64,000 nt of DNA from positions 37,418,593-37,482,592 of the forward strand of contig NC_065882.2 of NCBI RefSeq assembly GCF_932274485.2. Direction: 5' to 3'. Position numbers and translations under genes: made by a program. Within the stretch, counting starts at the first letter, position 1; the number at the start of each line of letters is the position of its first letter. Below the pieces are notes generated by a model, which saw nothing but the letters and a program-made list of their open reading frames with translations, was not told the origin of the DNA and made no database searches. Origin of the DNA: Patella vulgata (taxonomy: Eukaryota; Mollusca; Gastropoda; Patellidae). Positions 26,050 through 38,292 of the stretch are shown here, one piece after another.

Positions 26050-26540
26050 TTAATTAAAACTAATATTAAATTCCGAAAATCGTTTTTTTGTTAAAACTCT
26101 TTTTTTTAAATGGGATTAAAATGGAAGTAAACCACAGAGTCCGGGGTGGTAATGGGCGTATTGTGTCCAAATTTCATGGTTTTCGGACAATCGGTGCCGG
26201 TGTCACGGCGAAATTCCACTTTTTTTCTTCTCATAGAAAGTGTAAATTGACTTGAGGGCAGGGTCCTTGAAGTTCTACAGCTGAACCCGGTGACCGATAT
26301 TTATTTAACGGGGAATAAGTAATAATTTATATTATAGCAGTAAATAATTAAAATATTTCATAGGGATTATAATAATATGTATATCATGTCTGGGTATATG
26401 TATATCATGTCTGAAGGTAAAGCACAGAGTCCGGGGTGGTAGTGGGCGTATTGTGTCCAAATTTCATGGTTTTCAGACAACCGGTGCCGGTGTCACGGCG
26501 AAATTCTACTTTTTTCCCCCACATGGAAGCCGTAAATTGA
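26050..26540 (+). repeat. 350-bp tandem unit, about 1.4 copies
   Basis: One diverged full unit from about 26050, and a second that has lost its first 80 bases (resumes near 26408 at CTGAAGGTAAAGCACAGAG after a repeated GTATATCATGTCTG). Confidence 0.7.
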
Positions 26541-27624
26541 CTTAGAAAAAAAACGACGAAAGGCAGGTGACAAGAACAAACGACTTGAACGAATGCAGGT
26601 ATCACCTTGAATTTTTCAGGGTACCTAGGTACCAACGTGAAAAGTTGCTCGCCGGAATTTAGTACTCATGGTACCTTTGGTTCCAGCGTAGCGCATGCGC
26701 GAAGTCAAATCCTTGTCGGCACGGAAAACATCAAAGGAGAAATTCGAATTTTTGAAATATTCAAATACCAAACGTTCGACCATGATCCAGGCTATCCTGA
26801 AATGTATTAATTTTGGTAATAGGAGACATATTCTCTAGGTCACGACCAATTGTATATGTTTTCAAGCCCATAAATGTGGATTTTTCAGTAATTGTCATTA
26901 TCAATTCAAAATGGCGTCCATCATTTGTCGGAAATCAAAATTGTGTTCCTAACCGTTTTTCGGCTTTCCTTCAAGGATTCGGAAAATATAATCCCCTTGT
27001 CTGTAAGTAAAATATCAAAAAAGCCTTATGTAATTTTCACATTTCAAGATGGTGGCATTTCCGGTTTGAGCTACAAAGTCAATTTTTTGTGTACGAATCA
27101 GTAGTGTCGTAGCTAGTAAAGAAAAAACATCAAGGCAATCTGACCTATATTTCGTCGATTTTTTTGAAAACTTTGATCCTTAATTTCATCAAGGGGAGAT
27201 AATTTAGAAAATTTCTAATGATATTTTTGAAGTCGCATTGATAAGATCTACTTACATTCCAAATTTCATGAAAATCGTGCAACTATTAAATAAGTTGTCA
27301 AATTGATCTCAACTTCCGGTTCAAAATCACAGCGACGAATTTTCGAAATTCGAAAATGCAGATTTTAAGTAAATGTTTCAAGGCATCCCTCAAAAAAAGA
27401 ATTAGTAAAATAGGTCAAATAGTTACAAAGTTACAGTAATGTAGGTCAAATGAATTTGTTCGTAAAATTCGGTGATTTCGGATTCGAAAAACGATTTGAA
27501 AATATATTTAATCAACATTCGCACCCCATTTTTGGGGGGACATGTCAAAGTTTCAGATTGATCCTATGGTTAGATTCTGAGAAATCCGATTTGTAGAAAT
27601 GACACACAAAAAAAAATAATAATA

Positions 27625-27762
27625 ATAATAGGAATAATAATAATAATCTTAACAGATACAATAAGCTTCCATATGTTATACATATGAAAGTTTAATAATA
27701 ATAATAATTTTAGTAATGTCAATAGGCTTTCAGACGAAAGTCTGAAAGCCTAATAATAATAA
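27625..27762. repeat. Array of two solo hairpins
   Basis: The first is AAGCTTCCATATG paired imperfectly with CATATGAAAG (class D code, near 27663-27691). The second (27725-27750) has an 11-bp stem, GGCTTTCAGAC, with a GAAA loop (class A code). The leaders are TAATCTTAACAGATACAAT and TTTTAGTAATGTCAATAG. The next head at 27763 is class A. Confidence 0.85.
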
Positions 27763-28790
27763 CTAGACCTGCAAGCAGCACTGAACCGGCTTTCAGGAAT
27801 CAGACAGGAAGTGTGTCATACAATAGCCCATTTATCGAGCTACCAAACGATACTTTAGATGTTTTGATCCGGTCACACCCGACGGTGAAATCCCGATTGT
27901 TGCAAGAGCACCGATTTTTTTTACTGTCTTTTTTTTTTAAATATCGAATATTTATTTGACTACTTCCTGTTTACGGATCATTATTGGAATAGATTTAACA
28001 AGTGGTATGGGAACTTAATTTCCTGTACCAGAAGTTTCAGAAAGATCCATTGGACAGTTTTACCTCCCTTATACCATTAGAAGCAGATTTACAGATATAA
28101 CGATTTTTCGACTTCTTTTCAAAGATTGTGGCCCATTTGGACCATTTATACTATATTGAGGCTTTTAAATTTGGATTCACACCATAGACCACCGTTAGGA
28201 CTCTAAGTAACAGAAGTTTAAGAAATAAGAGAAGTTTTCGAAATAAAAGTGTCTGAATAGGCTCCAAAAAGGAAAATAATAGATTTTCAGCGTTCCATTA
28301 TATATTGCCTAACCCGCGAATTTTTACCATTTAGATCTCATAAGATTGTCCATTGTTCGAACTATCCAATGACACTTTAGTTGTTTTGATTCGGTGAAAT
28401 CTGGCGTAGTAATCACTTTTTTCGCAAGATATCCATTTTTTTAATTTTTACGTTTTTTTTTTCTCAAAATATCCGAAATTTTTTCGACTACTTCCGTTTT
28501 TTATTAATCATTGTCGGGATAGCTTTAACAAGTTGTTTGGTTGCCTTACCTTCTGTACAAGAAGTTTCAGAATAATCCATTCAGCTGTTTTCCAAAGAAA
28601 GAAAATTAGAAGATCATTTTCAGTAATCTAAGGATTTTTCAACTTTTTTCCAAGATTGAGGCTCTTTTTGGACAACTTATGTTATTTCAATGCTTTTATT
28701 GTTGGACTCACGCCATAGCCCACCCATAGGAATCTGCGTTAAAAAAGTTTCAGAAAAATCGGAGTTGTACAAAATTTCGAAGACATCCGG
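27763..28790 (+). repeat. Class A repeat module, 5' part (interrupted)
   Basis: The head is CTAGACCTGCAAGCAG, then internal units 1 and 2 as in 2253-3240. Class A identity fades at about 28740-28790, at the point equivalent to about 3240 in the complete copy. The 3' remainder resumes at about 33475 at the point equivalent to about 3345. Confidence 0.75.
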
Positions 28791-29343
28791 AAAATCAGTG
28801 TTTTCAATATCCGAACCAGTGATGTCTTGTTACTATTTTTATTAGGAAGTGCAACAAAATTTTGTCAGATTATTCAAGACTTAGAAATTACACGCAACAG
28901 CGAGACTTCCAGTTTCTAGGAAACGGTATATACTGCATAAACCACCCAGCATTTGTATTAATATGACCATGTGATACAGCTCAACTTTATTACAACTTTG
29001 AAAATAGCATATTTTGTCAAAACCATGTAGGATATATGTAGAGCTTCCATTTAGATCTTTAACTAACAGTTATTTGAGTGTTGCAATTGTCTCGCTAAAT
29101 GACATTCTTCTAATTCTAATAAATTGCAATTTGAAAACCGCAATGGTTCAAAAATTTGCAAAGTGTGATCCTGATGTATGGTTATCCTTTGATGAACAAA
29201 GAACGGTCTTGTCATTTTTATTAAATCGTCAGGGGTGGATCCATAGTCGGGTTTGGGGAGTCTAAACTCCACCATTCTCTGCTACATAGAATCCTTCATT
29301 ATCAGATCAGATGGTGTAATGTGATTGGCATTGAAAGTGTGAA

Positions 29344-29908
29344 ATAATGATATAGACATGTGTGACATCACATTTAATGCTTTGCATCAAGGAAATTGAA
29401 TCACAACGTGATGATAATGTATGATAAAACTCTTATTTCTCTTTTAAAAAACTCATTGTGTATATATGCCTATGTCATTAAGAGACGATGACAGCATGCA
29501 TTGTCAACTGTTAAATTTCCTTAACAGGAGCCTAGCAAACCCCCTCCTGCATAAGTTCCAAGATCCACCCATTCTCAGTGGCGTGGATATATGGTTCTTG
29601 TCAGATCTGATGGATATCGTGTAATGATATAATGATATAGACATGTGTGACATCACATTTAATGCTTTGCATCAAGGAAATTGAATCACAACGTGATGAT
29701 AATGTATGATAAAACTCTTATTTCTCTTTTAAAAAACTCATTGTGTATATATGCCTATGTCATTAAGAGACGATGACAGCATGCATTGTCAACTGTTAAA
29801 TTTCCTTAACAGGAGCCTAGCAAACCCCCTCCTGCATAAGTTCCAAGATCCACCCATTCTCAGTGGCGTGGATATATGGTTCTTGTCAGATCTGATGGAT
29901 ATCGTGTA
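29344..29908 (+). repeat. 280-bp tandem duplication, copies identical by eye
   Basis: Copies 29344-29623 and 29629-29908 begin ATAATGATATAGACATGTG and end GATATCGTGTA, with 5 bases between them. I found no difference between them by eye, so it is either very recent or an assembly effect. The ORF at 29751 lies within the second copy and is not evidence of a gene. Confidence 0.85.
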
Positions 29909-30219
29909 TGCAATTAAAGGATTTGACAATAAACTTAAAGAAACATAAGTTATTTTCATTTAATATTGAAGTAACATTATTTTATAAATTTACTTTATAG
30001 GGTTAATGAATAGTTAATTCTTAAAAGAATTCTTCTGCTAGGAGCAAACCTGGTTGTCATGTTTTGGTGATTGGCAGATTAGCACTTATGGTAAGAATAA
30101 CCAATTTATGTTAAGTATGACTATTACAATGTTTAGTACAGAATGTACACAGTATTATATTGGAGGCATTTGAAAAACCAATGAGTTTTAAAGGTCATGA
30201 GCCTCAAGGTAGCATATTT

Positions 30220-30640
30220 GCTCTCTGCTTTGGCCTCACAAGGACACCTGTCTAGTCATGCCTTTGGGACACAAAGCCATGGAGCGTGGACCAATGTATT
30301 GTATACGTTGGCGTGCCCAGAAAAGATCCCATGGCAGTTAGTATTCAGTGTAAGAGTAGGCAATAGTGGCACTGCCAGCTAAGATTTCCTGCTCCCTGCT
30401 TTGGCCTCACAAGGACACCTGTCTAGTCGTGCCGATGGAACACAAGCCGTGGAGCGTGGACCCATGTATACGTTGGCGTGCCCAGAAAAGTTCCCTTGGC
30501 AGTTAGTATTCAATTTAAGAGTAGGCAATAGTGGCACTGCCAGCTAAGATTTCCCTCAATGCACACTGTATGGTGTATTGCCGTCTTCATTAGCCCAGTA
30601 GGTGTAGAAAACGTAAGCGTACAATTTCATTTCATTGGAA
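30220..30640 (+). mobile_element. SINE conserved core, duplicated (period 171 bp)
   Basis: TTGGCCTCACAAGGACACC recurs at 30230 and 30401. Each copy has CACCTGTCTAGTC, ACGTTGGCGTGCCCAG, AAGAGTAGGCAATAGTGGC and ACTGCCAGCTAAGATTTCC. The second continues into GCACACTGTATGGTG, GCCGTCTTCATTAGCCCAG and a TTTCATTTCATT tail. These match, with divergence, the better copy at 41420-41711. Confidence 0.65.
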
Positions 30641-31499
30641 GCCACAATCGTTCAGCCAGAAAGAACAGAGCAGTGACTATTGCTTTGCATTGGAGTGAAA
30701 ACCAAGGTCTCATGCACAAGTTGAGAGCATTAAAAAAAGAACAGTTAGAAAAACAAATAAGAGAACAGAAAATTTCCCTCATAGATTTATAGGAAAACAT
30801 TGAAAGTGAGAAAGCAAAATAGCAGTTGGCCATATTCCATGCCAAAAACTACTGCATGGTGCATTGCTGTTTTTATAAGCAGCAGTAGGACATTAAAACC
30901 TCATTGATATTCCATTTCATATATCATTTGATTTACAAAATTATAATTTTGTATTTTTTAAATTTTTTTAGCATTTATTATTGAATGTTATTGGAGCGCC
31001 TGTACTTGTACCAAACTGGATTATTATTTTGCTTTTGGTGGTGATGGGCAGATCAACACTGTGGTAAGTCTCAATGATATGTAAACTAAGTGCAGTAGCG
31101 TCCAAACCCTATATAACTAAAGCAATAGCGCCTACTTGGTGTTGTCTGTAGAATTGATCTTTGATGCATTCATATGTAAGTGCAAACATGTGTTGATGTT
31201 AAATTTAGGATTGTAAATAAAACTGTAACTCTCATACATGTACATGTACATGTACTGTCATCACTTATAAAAGGTGAATTTTCATAGCATCTCAGTGAGT
31301 TAAAGTTTTTATACTATTTTGTATTTCAGGTTTTCAAGGAAAGATGTCTTATTTCCAATTTTAAAGAATCTTGCTGAAATCTTAATGTTTTTCCTTCAAC
31401 TTTATTCTGGTTCCTTATCGTATCTAAAATAAATTAAAAATGCAAAATCTGACTTGTAATCTGTGTTTGGAAAAATTAAAGTTGGCTGTCCTTATGATT

Positions 31500-31790
31500 C
31501 CTCTTCTGGTAGCTATCTAACCTACAGGTCCAATGTTCAAGGCTGGTGTTGCCAAGAAAGCTATTTTGGATTTTCCATAATGGTTCCTCCCTTGTCAGTG
31601 GGGCAGAATGGAAAGCCTGACAAGGAACAACATATAGGTGTTCACTGTTCAGACATGGATAAGCCACTAAGGTCCCTTGTAACTCGAACCAAATCCTCAA
31701 TACTCAGTGGGTAAGACATTGCCTGTCTGAACTTGAGTTCCTGTGTTCAATTCTCTGTAAGCCGAGAAAGTTCATCAGAAATCACTGTAA
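31500..31790 (+). mobile_element. Decayed SINE with tRNA-like part
   Basis: It has CCCTTGTCAGTGGGGCAG and CCTGACAAGGAAC, a hairpin pair also in the SINE at 41420. A tRNA-like segment follows near 31702-31770, with A-box-like CTCAGTGGGTAAGACA and B-box-like GTGTTCAATTCTC, then GCCGAGAAAGTTCATC. It is diverged and probably composite. Confidence 0.5.
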
Positions 31791-32266
31791 TCTGGGTATC
31801 ATTTAATCCTGTGTATCTAGCACTAAATTCTTTAACAATCGTTTGATATCAAATGTTTGTTTAAAACATTCGTGAAAGTCATTTTAAATCTCACATATTC
31901 ATCTAATTTGTACTTGTGTCCAGTTTAAAGCTGATCATTCAATTTTGTTAACGAGTGGCCAATTTTCAAGCTTTTAATTTTCGATCACCGTTCAAAAATT
32001 AATCGTTATTCATCAATAATCAATAGATGCTAAATTAGTGCTAAATATACCAGATTAAATGATACCAGTTTACAGTGTTTATTCCAGCGGGTCCATGCTA
32101 GTGGTGTAAAATAAAGACACTGAAGAGACAACATACAGTCATTTGTATAAACCAGACATCCTTAGCCCACATTTCCATGCACGTTAAAGAACACCCCATA
32201 GTCATTTGGGTGGGATTGAAAACCAGGGTCCCATAATTGCCGGAGGGGTGGGGTGGGGTGGGGTGA

Positions 32267-32543
32267 GGATGGTCTAGTGGTCTAGACTGCCGCGTTTCGA
32301 CCTCTAGCTGGCCGGTCACCTCTGGCTTGCGGCTGTGGTTTCGATCCCAGGTGTGAGCATACGTGGCATGGAGATCGGGCGCCTTCTCAACCTCGTGTGT
32401 TTCCTCTGGGCACTCCGTTTTCCTCCCACTGCTAAAGACCCCTACGCACAAGTGAATTATTGAAATAAAGTTAAAAACATATGTTAGTCCCGAAATGACC
32501 TAGTTTGTGTCGAGTGGACGCTAAACCCCATTTCGTTCTCTCC
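32267..32543 (+). mobile_element. tRNA-derived SINE, near full length
   Basis: The A box is TGGTCTAGTGGTCTAGAC and the B box GGTTTCGATCCC (32337-32348). The core has AACCTCGTGTGTTTCCTC, TCCTCCCACTGCTAAAGACC and CCTACGCACAAGTG. The end is TTAGTCCCGAAATGACC and GTCGAGTGGACGCTAAACC, then CATTTCGTTCTCTC. The polymerase III promoter parts look intact. Its tRNA head differs from that of the class C copies, while the core and end are shared. Confidence 0.85.
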
Positions 32544-33470
32544 CATAATTGCCATGCATGATAAGATCCCTGTGAAGTTGGAATTTAAAATAACAGTAGA
32601 CTGTAGAACCACTATCTGGGCAAGGTTTCTCTCATAGTACGTTGTACTTTTGGTTTACAGGGTTGTTTCTTTTGATTGGGGCATCATATAATTACTTGAT
32701 TTGTCATAGTAGACAACTACAGACTCCTAAAATTCAGAATTAGAATTAAATGTATGTCATAGTGAAGCCGTTGGACCAAATTCCCCCCATAAAATTGATC
32801 TATGCATACATCATTTGACCCTCGGTCATAATATATTCGGATGCACAGTCATATCATCCTGTGCACGGACAGATAACTCCACAACTGGAACAAAAAATAG
32901 AATCCTTACAAATCGTTGTGGCTCGGTGAGTATGGCGTTGACTGGCTGACCTAGCGGTCCTGTCATTGATCATGGTATTGGCTAAGAAAGTGCATTGTTA
33001 TAATTAATAGGGTCTAGCACGGAACAGTCATTTACAGGCCCGACGGGGGGGGGGGGGGTGGTCACCGCCCAACAATAATTTTGCAGCAAGTACTCTTTTT
33101 CTTCAGGTTATTGCGGCCCCTCGCCTATAAGGACCTAGGATGGAAGCCTCTCCCAAATCGAGAAGAACTTCTACCGGCCCTGATTTGAATGGGAAATAAA
33201 ACCAAGGTCCCACTCATACATTGGAGTGGTCCTGTGTTCGATTGCATGTAAACCAAGATATTTCAACAGTATTGTTTTAGCAGATCACCCTCCACAGTGG
33301 TGTAGAATGGAGGACTTGACAACATACAAAGAACACCATGGTCCAGGCACAATCCCCTAATCCCACACAGCAATCACATTACATACAGATCTATATATCG
33401 TTTCGTATAACGTCGGACGTTTATTAACCAGATAGCGTTGATGTTTCTAGTGGAATACTCACTCGTTGCA

Positions 33471-36400
33471 ACGAATCATTTCATTGGCTTATCCATGGAG
33501 CTATCCAACGACACTTTGGTCCGCTAATATCTGACGGAGAAATCAAGTTTTCGCAAAAGCGAAACCTTTTTAAACATTTTTTGAATACTTCCGGTGTGGA
33601 GATTACTGTCGTGGTAGTTTTAATAACCGGTTTGGGCACTTAAATAACCGTAGGGCCCTGTTATGGTTTATTACATTATCTGATCAGACAAAAATGCACC
33701 TGAGAAATACAATGTTCAAAGGTGCCAAAAATGTCAAAATATCGAAAATCAAATTTCAATAACTCAATACATATTATACATCGTTAAAATCGTAATTACA
33801 TCAGCTATCTGAATATGTAACTTTTTTTGATAATCTCTTAAAATAAAAAAAATAGAGCATTTTCCAAAATTACACGATTTTGCGACTTTTTTCGGTTTTC
33901 AGGTCGTTATTTGACCTATTCCAGATATATTAAAGTCTTAAAGGAATGTTTCGTACACGAGATAACCAAAGTGTATCTCGATAGAGAAAGTTTCAGAAAA
34001 ATTTCAATAATTCAATACATAATCGTTATCTCATTAAATAAGAAAATAATAGAGCATTTTCCAAAATTTCACGATTTTTCGACTTTTTTCGATATTCAGC
34101 CCGTTATTTGACCTATTCAAGATATTTCAAAGTCTTTAAAATGGAATGTATCGTACACGAGACTACCGAGAGGACTCTCGCTAGAGAATGTTTCAGAAAA
34201 ATCGCTTGAGTAGTTTTCAAGATATGGGCGTCCAAAAACGCTCAAAATCAGACAATACTTTCAGCGTACCATATTTTGCTGCTTTTTCGTAGTATCCATA
34301 TGAATTTGGTATCATAAGATAGTCCAATAGATACTTAACTTCCTGTAACAGAGGTGTTAGAGTTAATATTACGGCACTTCCGTTGCCGACAGAAAAATCT
34401 CACCGTAACAAAAAAAATTACAATTGGGACCACGAAGCATATGAACTTTGCTTTATAAAAATCGAACAATAAATAATTTTTCTGGGTACGAAAAACTAAA
34501 TTAGCCGATGGCGGCTAACGCAAATTACCGAGATATTTTTTTTTCTCATTTCTGCTCAAGTAGGATGAAATTTTAACCCTGTGTAAAATACCATCAAAAA
34601 ATATTCATAAATAAAAAAGGTTTTCGTAAAAACAAATTTAAAAAGGTTTTCGTAAAAAAAAATTTTTTTTCAAAATATCGGACATTTTTTCGACTACTTC
34701 CGGTTTTACGATCATTGTCGTGATAGCTTTATGAAGTTCTTTGGATACTTAACTTTCTGTACCAGAAGTGTCAGAAACATCCAATGAGTAGTTTTGGAAA
34801 AAAAGATAAATCAAAGAGCGTTTCCAAAAATTTAACGATTTTTCAATTTTTTTCAAAGTTTGAGGCCATTTTTGGACCACCTATATTATTTCAATGCTTT
34901 TCATTTTGGATTCACTATATAGACAACCGATAGGACTTTGAGTAAGAAAAGTTTAAGAAAAATCGTAGGCGTCGTTTTCGAGAAAATGGCGTCTCAGAAT
35001 GTTAAAAAATCGGAAAATACTAGATTTTTCTTCATACAATAATTTATTTCCTTACCATCAAAATCGTATTATTTAGATACCATATGATGGTCCATAAATA
35101 GGGCTATCCAACGACACTTTAGTTCTTTTGGTCCGCTATTACCTAAAGGAGAAATCAATTTTTTCGCAAGTGCGACAATGTTTTTAACCTTTTTTTTTCA
35201 TTTTTTGAATACTTCCGGTATGGTTATTATTGTCGGAATAGTTTTAATAGCCGGTTTGGGCACTAAAATAGCCACAGGGCTCTGTAATGATATATTACAT
35301 TATCTGATCAGATAAAATGCCCCTGAGAAATCCTATGTTCAAAAGTGCCAACAATGCAAAAAAATTAAAATATCGAAAATTAAATTTCAATAACTACATA
35401 CATATTATACATCGTTAGAATCGTAATTAGGTCAGCTATAAGAATATACAACCTTTTTTTGAAAATCTCTTAAAATAAAAAAAATAGTATAACATTTTCC
35501 AAAAGTTCACGATTTTTCGACTTTTTTCGATTTTCAGTCCGTTATTTCACCTATTCCAGATATTCCAAAGTCGTAATGGAATGCTTCGTACACAAGACTA
35601 CCACAAGGTCTCTCGATAGAGAAAGTTTTGCTGCCATATTTTGCTGCCTGATCATAGTATCCGCAGGAATTTGGTATCATTCAGTGGTCCAATCACCGCC
35701 CGACCAAATGATACCTTAATTTGTTTAATCCGTTGATATCGGACGGAGAAATCGTGTTTTTACCTAAAACACCAATTTTTCACGTTTTTTTCAAAATATC
35801 GCATATTATTTCGACTATTTCCGGTTTAAGGATTCTTGTCGAAATTGCTTTATAAGTTGGTATTGGACTATAACTTCATGTTCCAGAAGTCTCAGAAACG
35901 TCAATTCTGCCATAAAACGAAACCCGAGCTCACAAGAAAATTCGAAAAAAATCGAAAAATAAAGGGCGATAACTCTGAATAAAATTTATATTACTGGAAT
36001 CGGATGGACTTCAGGTATCCAAAAATGTAAGTCAAATTTGAAAATTTTGAAAAATAACAAAAATTGTCTCGTAAACAACATGTTTTCAATTTTCCAACGA
36101 TAAAAGTCATAGACGAATGTTCGAAATTGAAAAATGTGAGATAGCCATTGTCCCAGAAAAGATTCAGGGATTCCAAAAATGTAATTTCCTTGAAAATGGA
36201 TAAAGAATTGACGAAACTATGGCCAATTTTCAAATTTTAGACCACGTACAAAGTTCGGTCACTTCCGGTATGCGCAGAAATTTCAAAAATATTTTATCAA
36301 GTAGCCACCACATGGTTTCCAGATAGAAAATCTAATTCCAGATCGATATATGTTTTGGATCATGGAGATCTAGGCTCCCGCGGTAAATAATAATAATAAT

Positions 36401-36566
36401 AATAATAATAATTTTAGTAATCTCAATAGGCTTTCAGACGAAAGTCTGAAAGCCTAATAATAATTTTAACAAAACAATAGTGTTTCACACAAGCTACGCA
36501 GTTTGAAACCCTAATAATAATTTTAGTAAAAACAATAGTCTTTCAGACTATTAATAATAATAATAA
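33471..36566 (+). repeat. Class A repeat module, 3' part, with trailing hairpins
   Basis: It resumes the interrupted module with GCTATCCAACGACACTTTGG. It has an extended set of internal units and an inserted class B-like piece near 34360-34640 (TTGCCGACAG, GGCGGCTAACGC). The class A 3' end follows: CACTTCCGGTATGCGCAG, GCCACCACATGG, GATCGATAT, CCCGCGG, then (TAA)n and solo hairpins. Confidence 0.7.
36384..36566. repeat. Array of solo hairpins, class A code first
   Basis: The first (36429-36454) has an 11-bp stem, GGCTTTCAGAC, with a GAAA loop. The second (36482-36509) pairs GTTTCACAC with GTTTGAAAC around AAGCTACGCA. The third is cut to GTCTTTCAGAC. Leaders are like TTTTAGTAATCTCAATAG and each is followed by TAATAATAA. 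The next head is class A. Confidence 0.85.
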
Positions 36567-38292
36567 CTAGACCTGCAAGCAGCACTGAACCGGCTTTCAG
36601 GAATCAGACAGGAAGTATGTCATACAATAGCCCATTCATCGAGCTACCAAACGATACTTTAGGTCTTTTGATCCGGTCACACCCGACCGTGAAATCACGA
36701 TTTTTGCAAGAGCACCGATTTTTACTGATTTTTTTAATATCGAATATTTTGATGACTACGGTTTCACCGGTGCCACGTTACCCTAAACATATGTCACTTC
36801 CGGTACCAATGAAACCATTAAACAGGTTCCCACATAAGCATTGCACACATCAAATAAAATGGACGCCGAATCAACCAAATCCAGCAATATCAATTCATTT
36901 TATACATTTGTTACTCGTAAGTGTACAGTACTTCCGGTGATAATGAAATCAGAAATGGTATAAGGCATCACATGGTGAAAATTTCATGTAAATCGAATAA
37001 TAATTGCCACTTTTATAGACCAAAAACCTTGAAAAGTGACTTGTATAAAACCGTCTATTTCTCTGCAACCGTACACGTCAGAAACCATTTTCTGGTTTTT
37101 GTATGATCGTATGGGTTCAATCTATTTGCTGATTGGAATCAAATATCATAATTTTAAAAACATTACAAATCAGACTCATTTGAATAAAATATCTGTTTTG
37201 AAGGCTAAAAATACAGTTTTTGCAAAATGACGTTACTTCCGGTGATAATGACAATTTTAAATTACTTGTATGAAATTGAAAATGGCATTAGGTATCACAC
37301 AGTGAAAATTTTATGAAAATCGAATAATAATTGACACTTTTATGGACCAAAAACCTTGAAAAGTGACCTGTTGAAAATCTCCTATTTCTCCGCAACTGAA
37401 CAAGTTAGAAACAATTTTGTGAAATCTATTTGACCCTATGAATTTTATTAGTACGTGAATGTAAACCAAAAGTTAAAATTATTAATACATATTAAATAAT
37501 TCTTGTTTGAAAAAAATATTGATTTTAAATGTTAAAAATGCATTTTTTGACAAAATGGCGTCACTTCCGGTGTCAATTTTAAAGTGTAATCAATTTGATA
37601 CGACGCATACTTGCTTTTTGAATCAAATGGTGTCACTTTTGTGAAAATCCAATAATAATTAACTATTTTACAGGGAAAATAACGAAAACAGTGACTTATG
37701 CAAAATTGCCCATTTCTAGGTAACTGCTTATATTACAAACTAATTTTAACATACATTTTCTTCGTATGGATTATAGCTACAAGTTTATAAAAGTTATGTA
37801 GAAATATTTTAAAATCTGAAAAGCCTGAATTAGCCAATGGCGGCCAAGGAAAATCACTGAGACAAAAAAATTTCACATTTTTGCCCAAATCAGATGACTC
37901 GTTCATTTTGTGTAAAACACGACTAAAAATATTAATAAATAAAAAAGTTTTTTGTAAAAATTTAAATTTTCAAATTTCGAACGACAAAAGCCATATATGA
38001 ATGTTCGAAATTCAAAAATGTGAGATAGCCATTGTCTCGGAAAAGATTCAGGGTTTCCAAAAATGTGAATTGTTTTAAAATAGGTAAAGAATTGGCGAAA
38101 CCACGGCCGCTTTTTGATTTATTGCTACCGTTCAAAATTCGGCCACTTCCGGGCTGCGCAGAAGTTTCAAAAATATTTTATCAAGTAAACACAACAAGGT
38201 TTCTTAATAGAAAATTTGGTTCCAGATCGATATTTGTTTCCGATCATGTAGAAATAGGCTCCCGCGGTAAATAATAATAATAATAATAATAA
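36567..38292 (+). repeat. A/B/A chimeric module
   Basis: A class A head and first 190 bases (to about 36757, TTGATGACTAC) join class B at GGTTTCACCGGTGCCACG. The body is class B to about 37960, then the class A 3' end (CACTTCCGGGCTGCGCAG, GATCGATAT, CCCGCGG) and (TAA)n. Both ends are class A while the core is class B. Confidence 0.75.

Larger units (their letters stand above)
22994..27762 (+). repeat. Class D repeat module, longest, with trailing hairpins
   Basis: The head is CTAGATCTGCATAGCAGA followed by a palindrome around GAAAGCTTTC. Then come the 150-bp array (23290-24000), a perfect palindrome GCCGTCCGGACGGC (24002-24015) and a block 24286-24660 matching 17839-18215. Two successive copies of the CCAGGCAACGTTCCTGTG to AAGAGGCGATAA block follow (about 24680-25055 and 25600-26010). 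After these come 350-bp units and the class D 3' third ending GAGAAATCCGATTTGTAG. It closes with (TAA)n and two hairpins. Confidence 0.75.
28791..33470. other. Non-module DNA interrupting a class A module
   Basis: This is the only long stretch lacking the array's motifs. It holds a 280-bp duplication (29344-29908), SINE-core copies (30220-30640 and 31500-31790), a full-length tRNA-derived SINE (32267-32543), a run of G (33047-33058) and short tRNA-like pieces. ORFs such as 30559-30792 (ends in a charged helix-like stretch) and 31463-31714 start in SINE text and have no clear homologue. I see no splice-supported gene. It could be a large insertion or pre-existing genomic DNA. Confidence 0.6.

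Noticed and set aside
29230-29577. Possible MITE between AGGGGTGGATCC and GATCCACCC
   Set aside because: The inverted match is only about 9 bp and imperfect, with no target duplication.
30559-30792. 77-aa ORF with a charged helical end
   Set aside because: The first part is SINE-core text. The charged end alone is too short to support a gene without transcript evidence.
31695-32360. Functional tRNA genes
   Set aside because: A and B boxes are present but the rest does not fold as a tRNA and continues into SINE core text.
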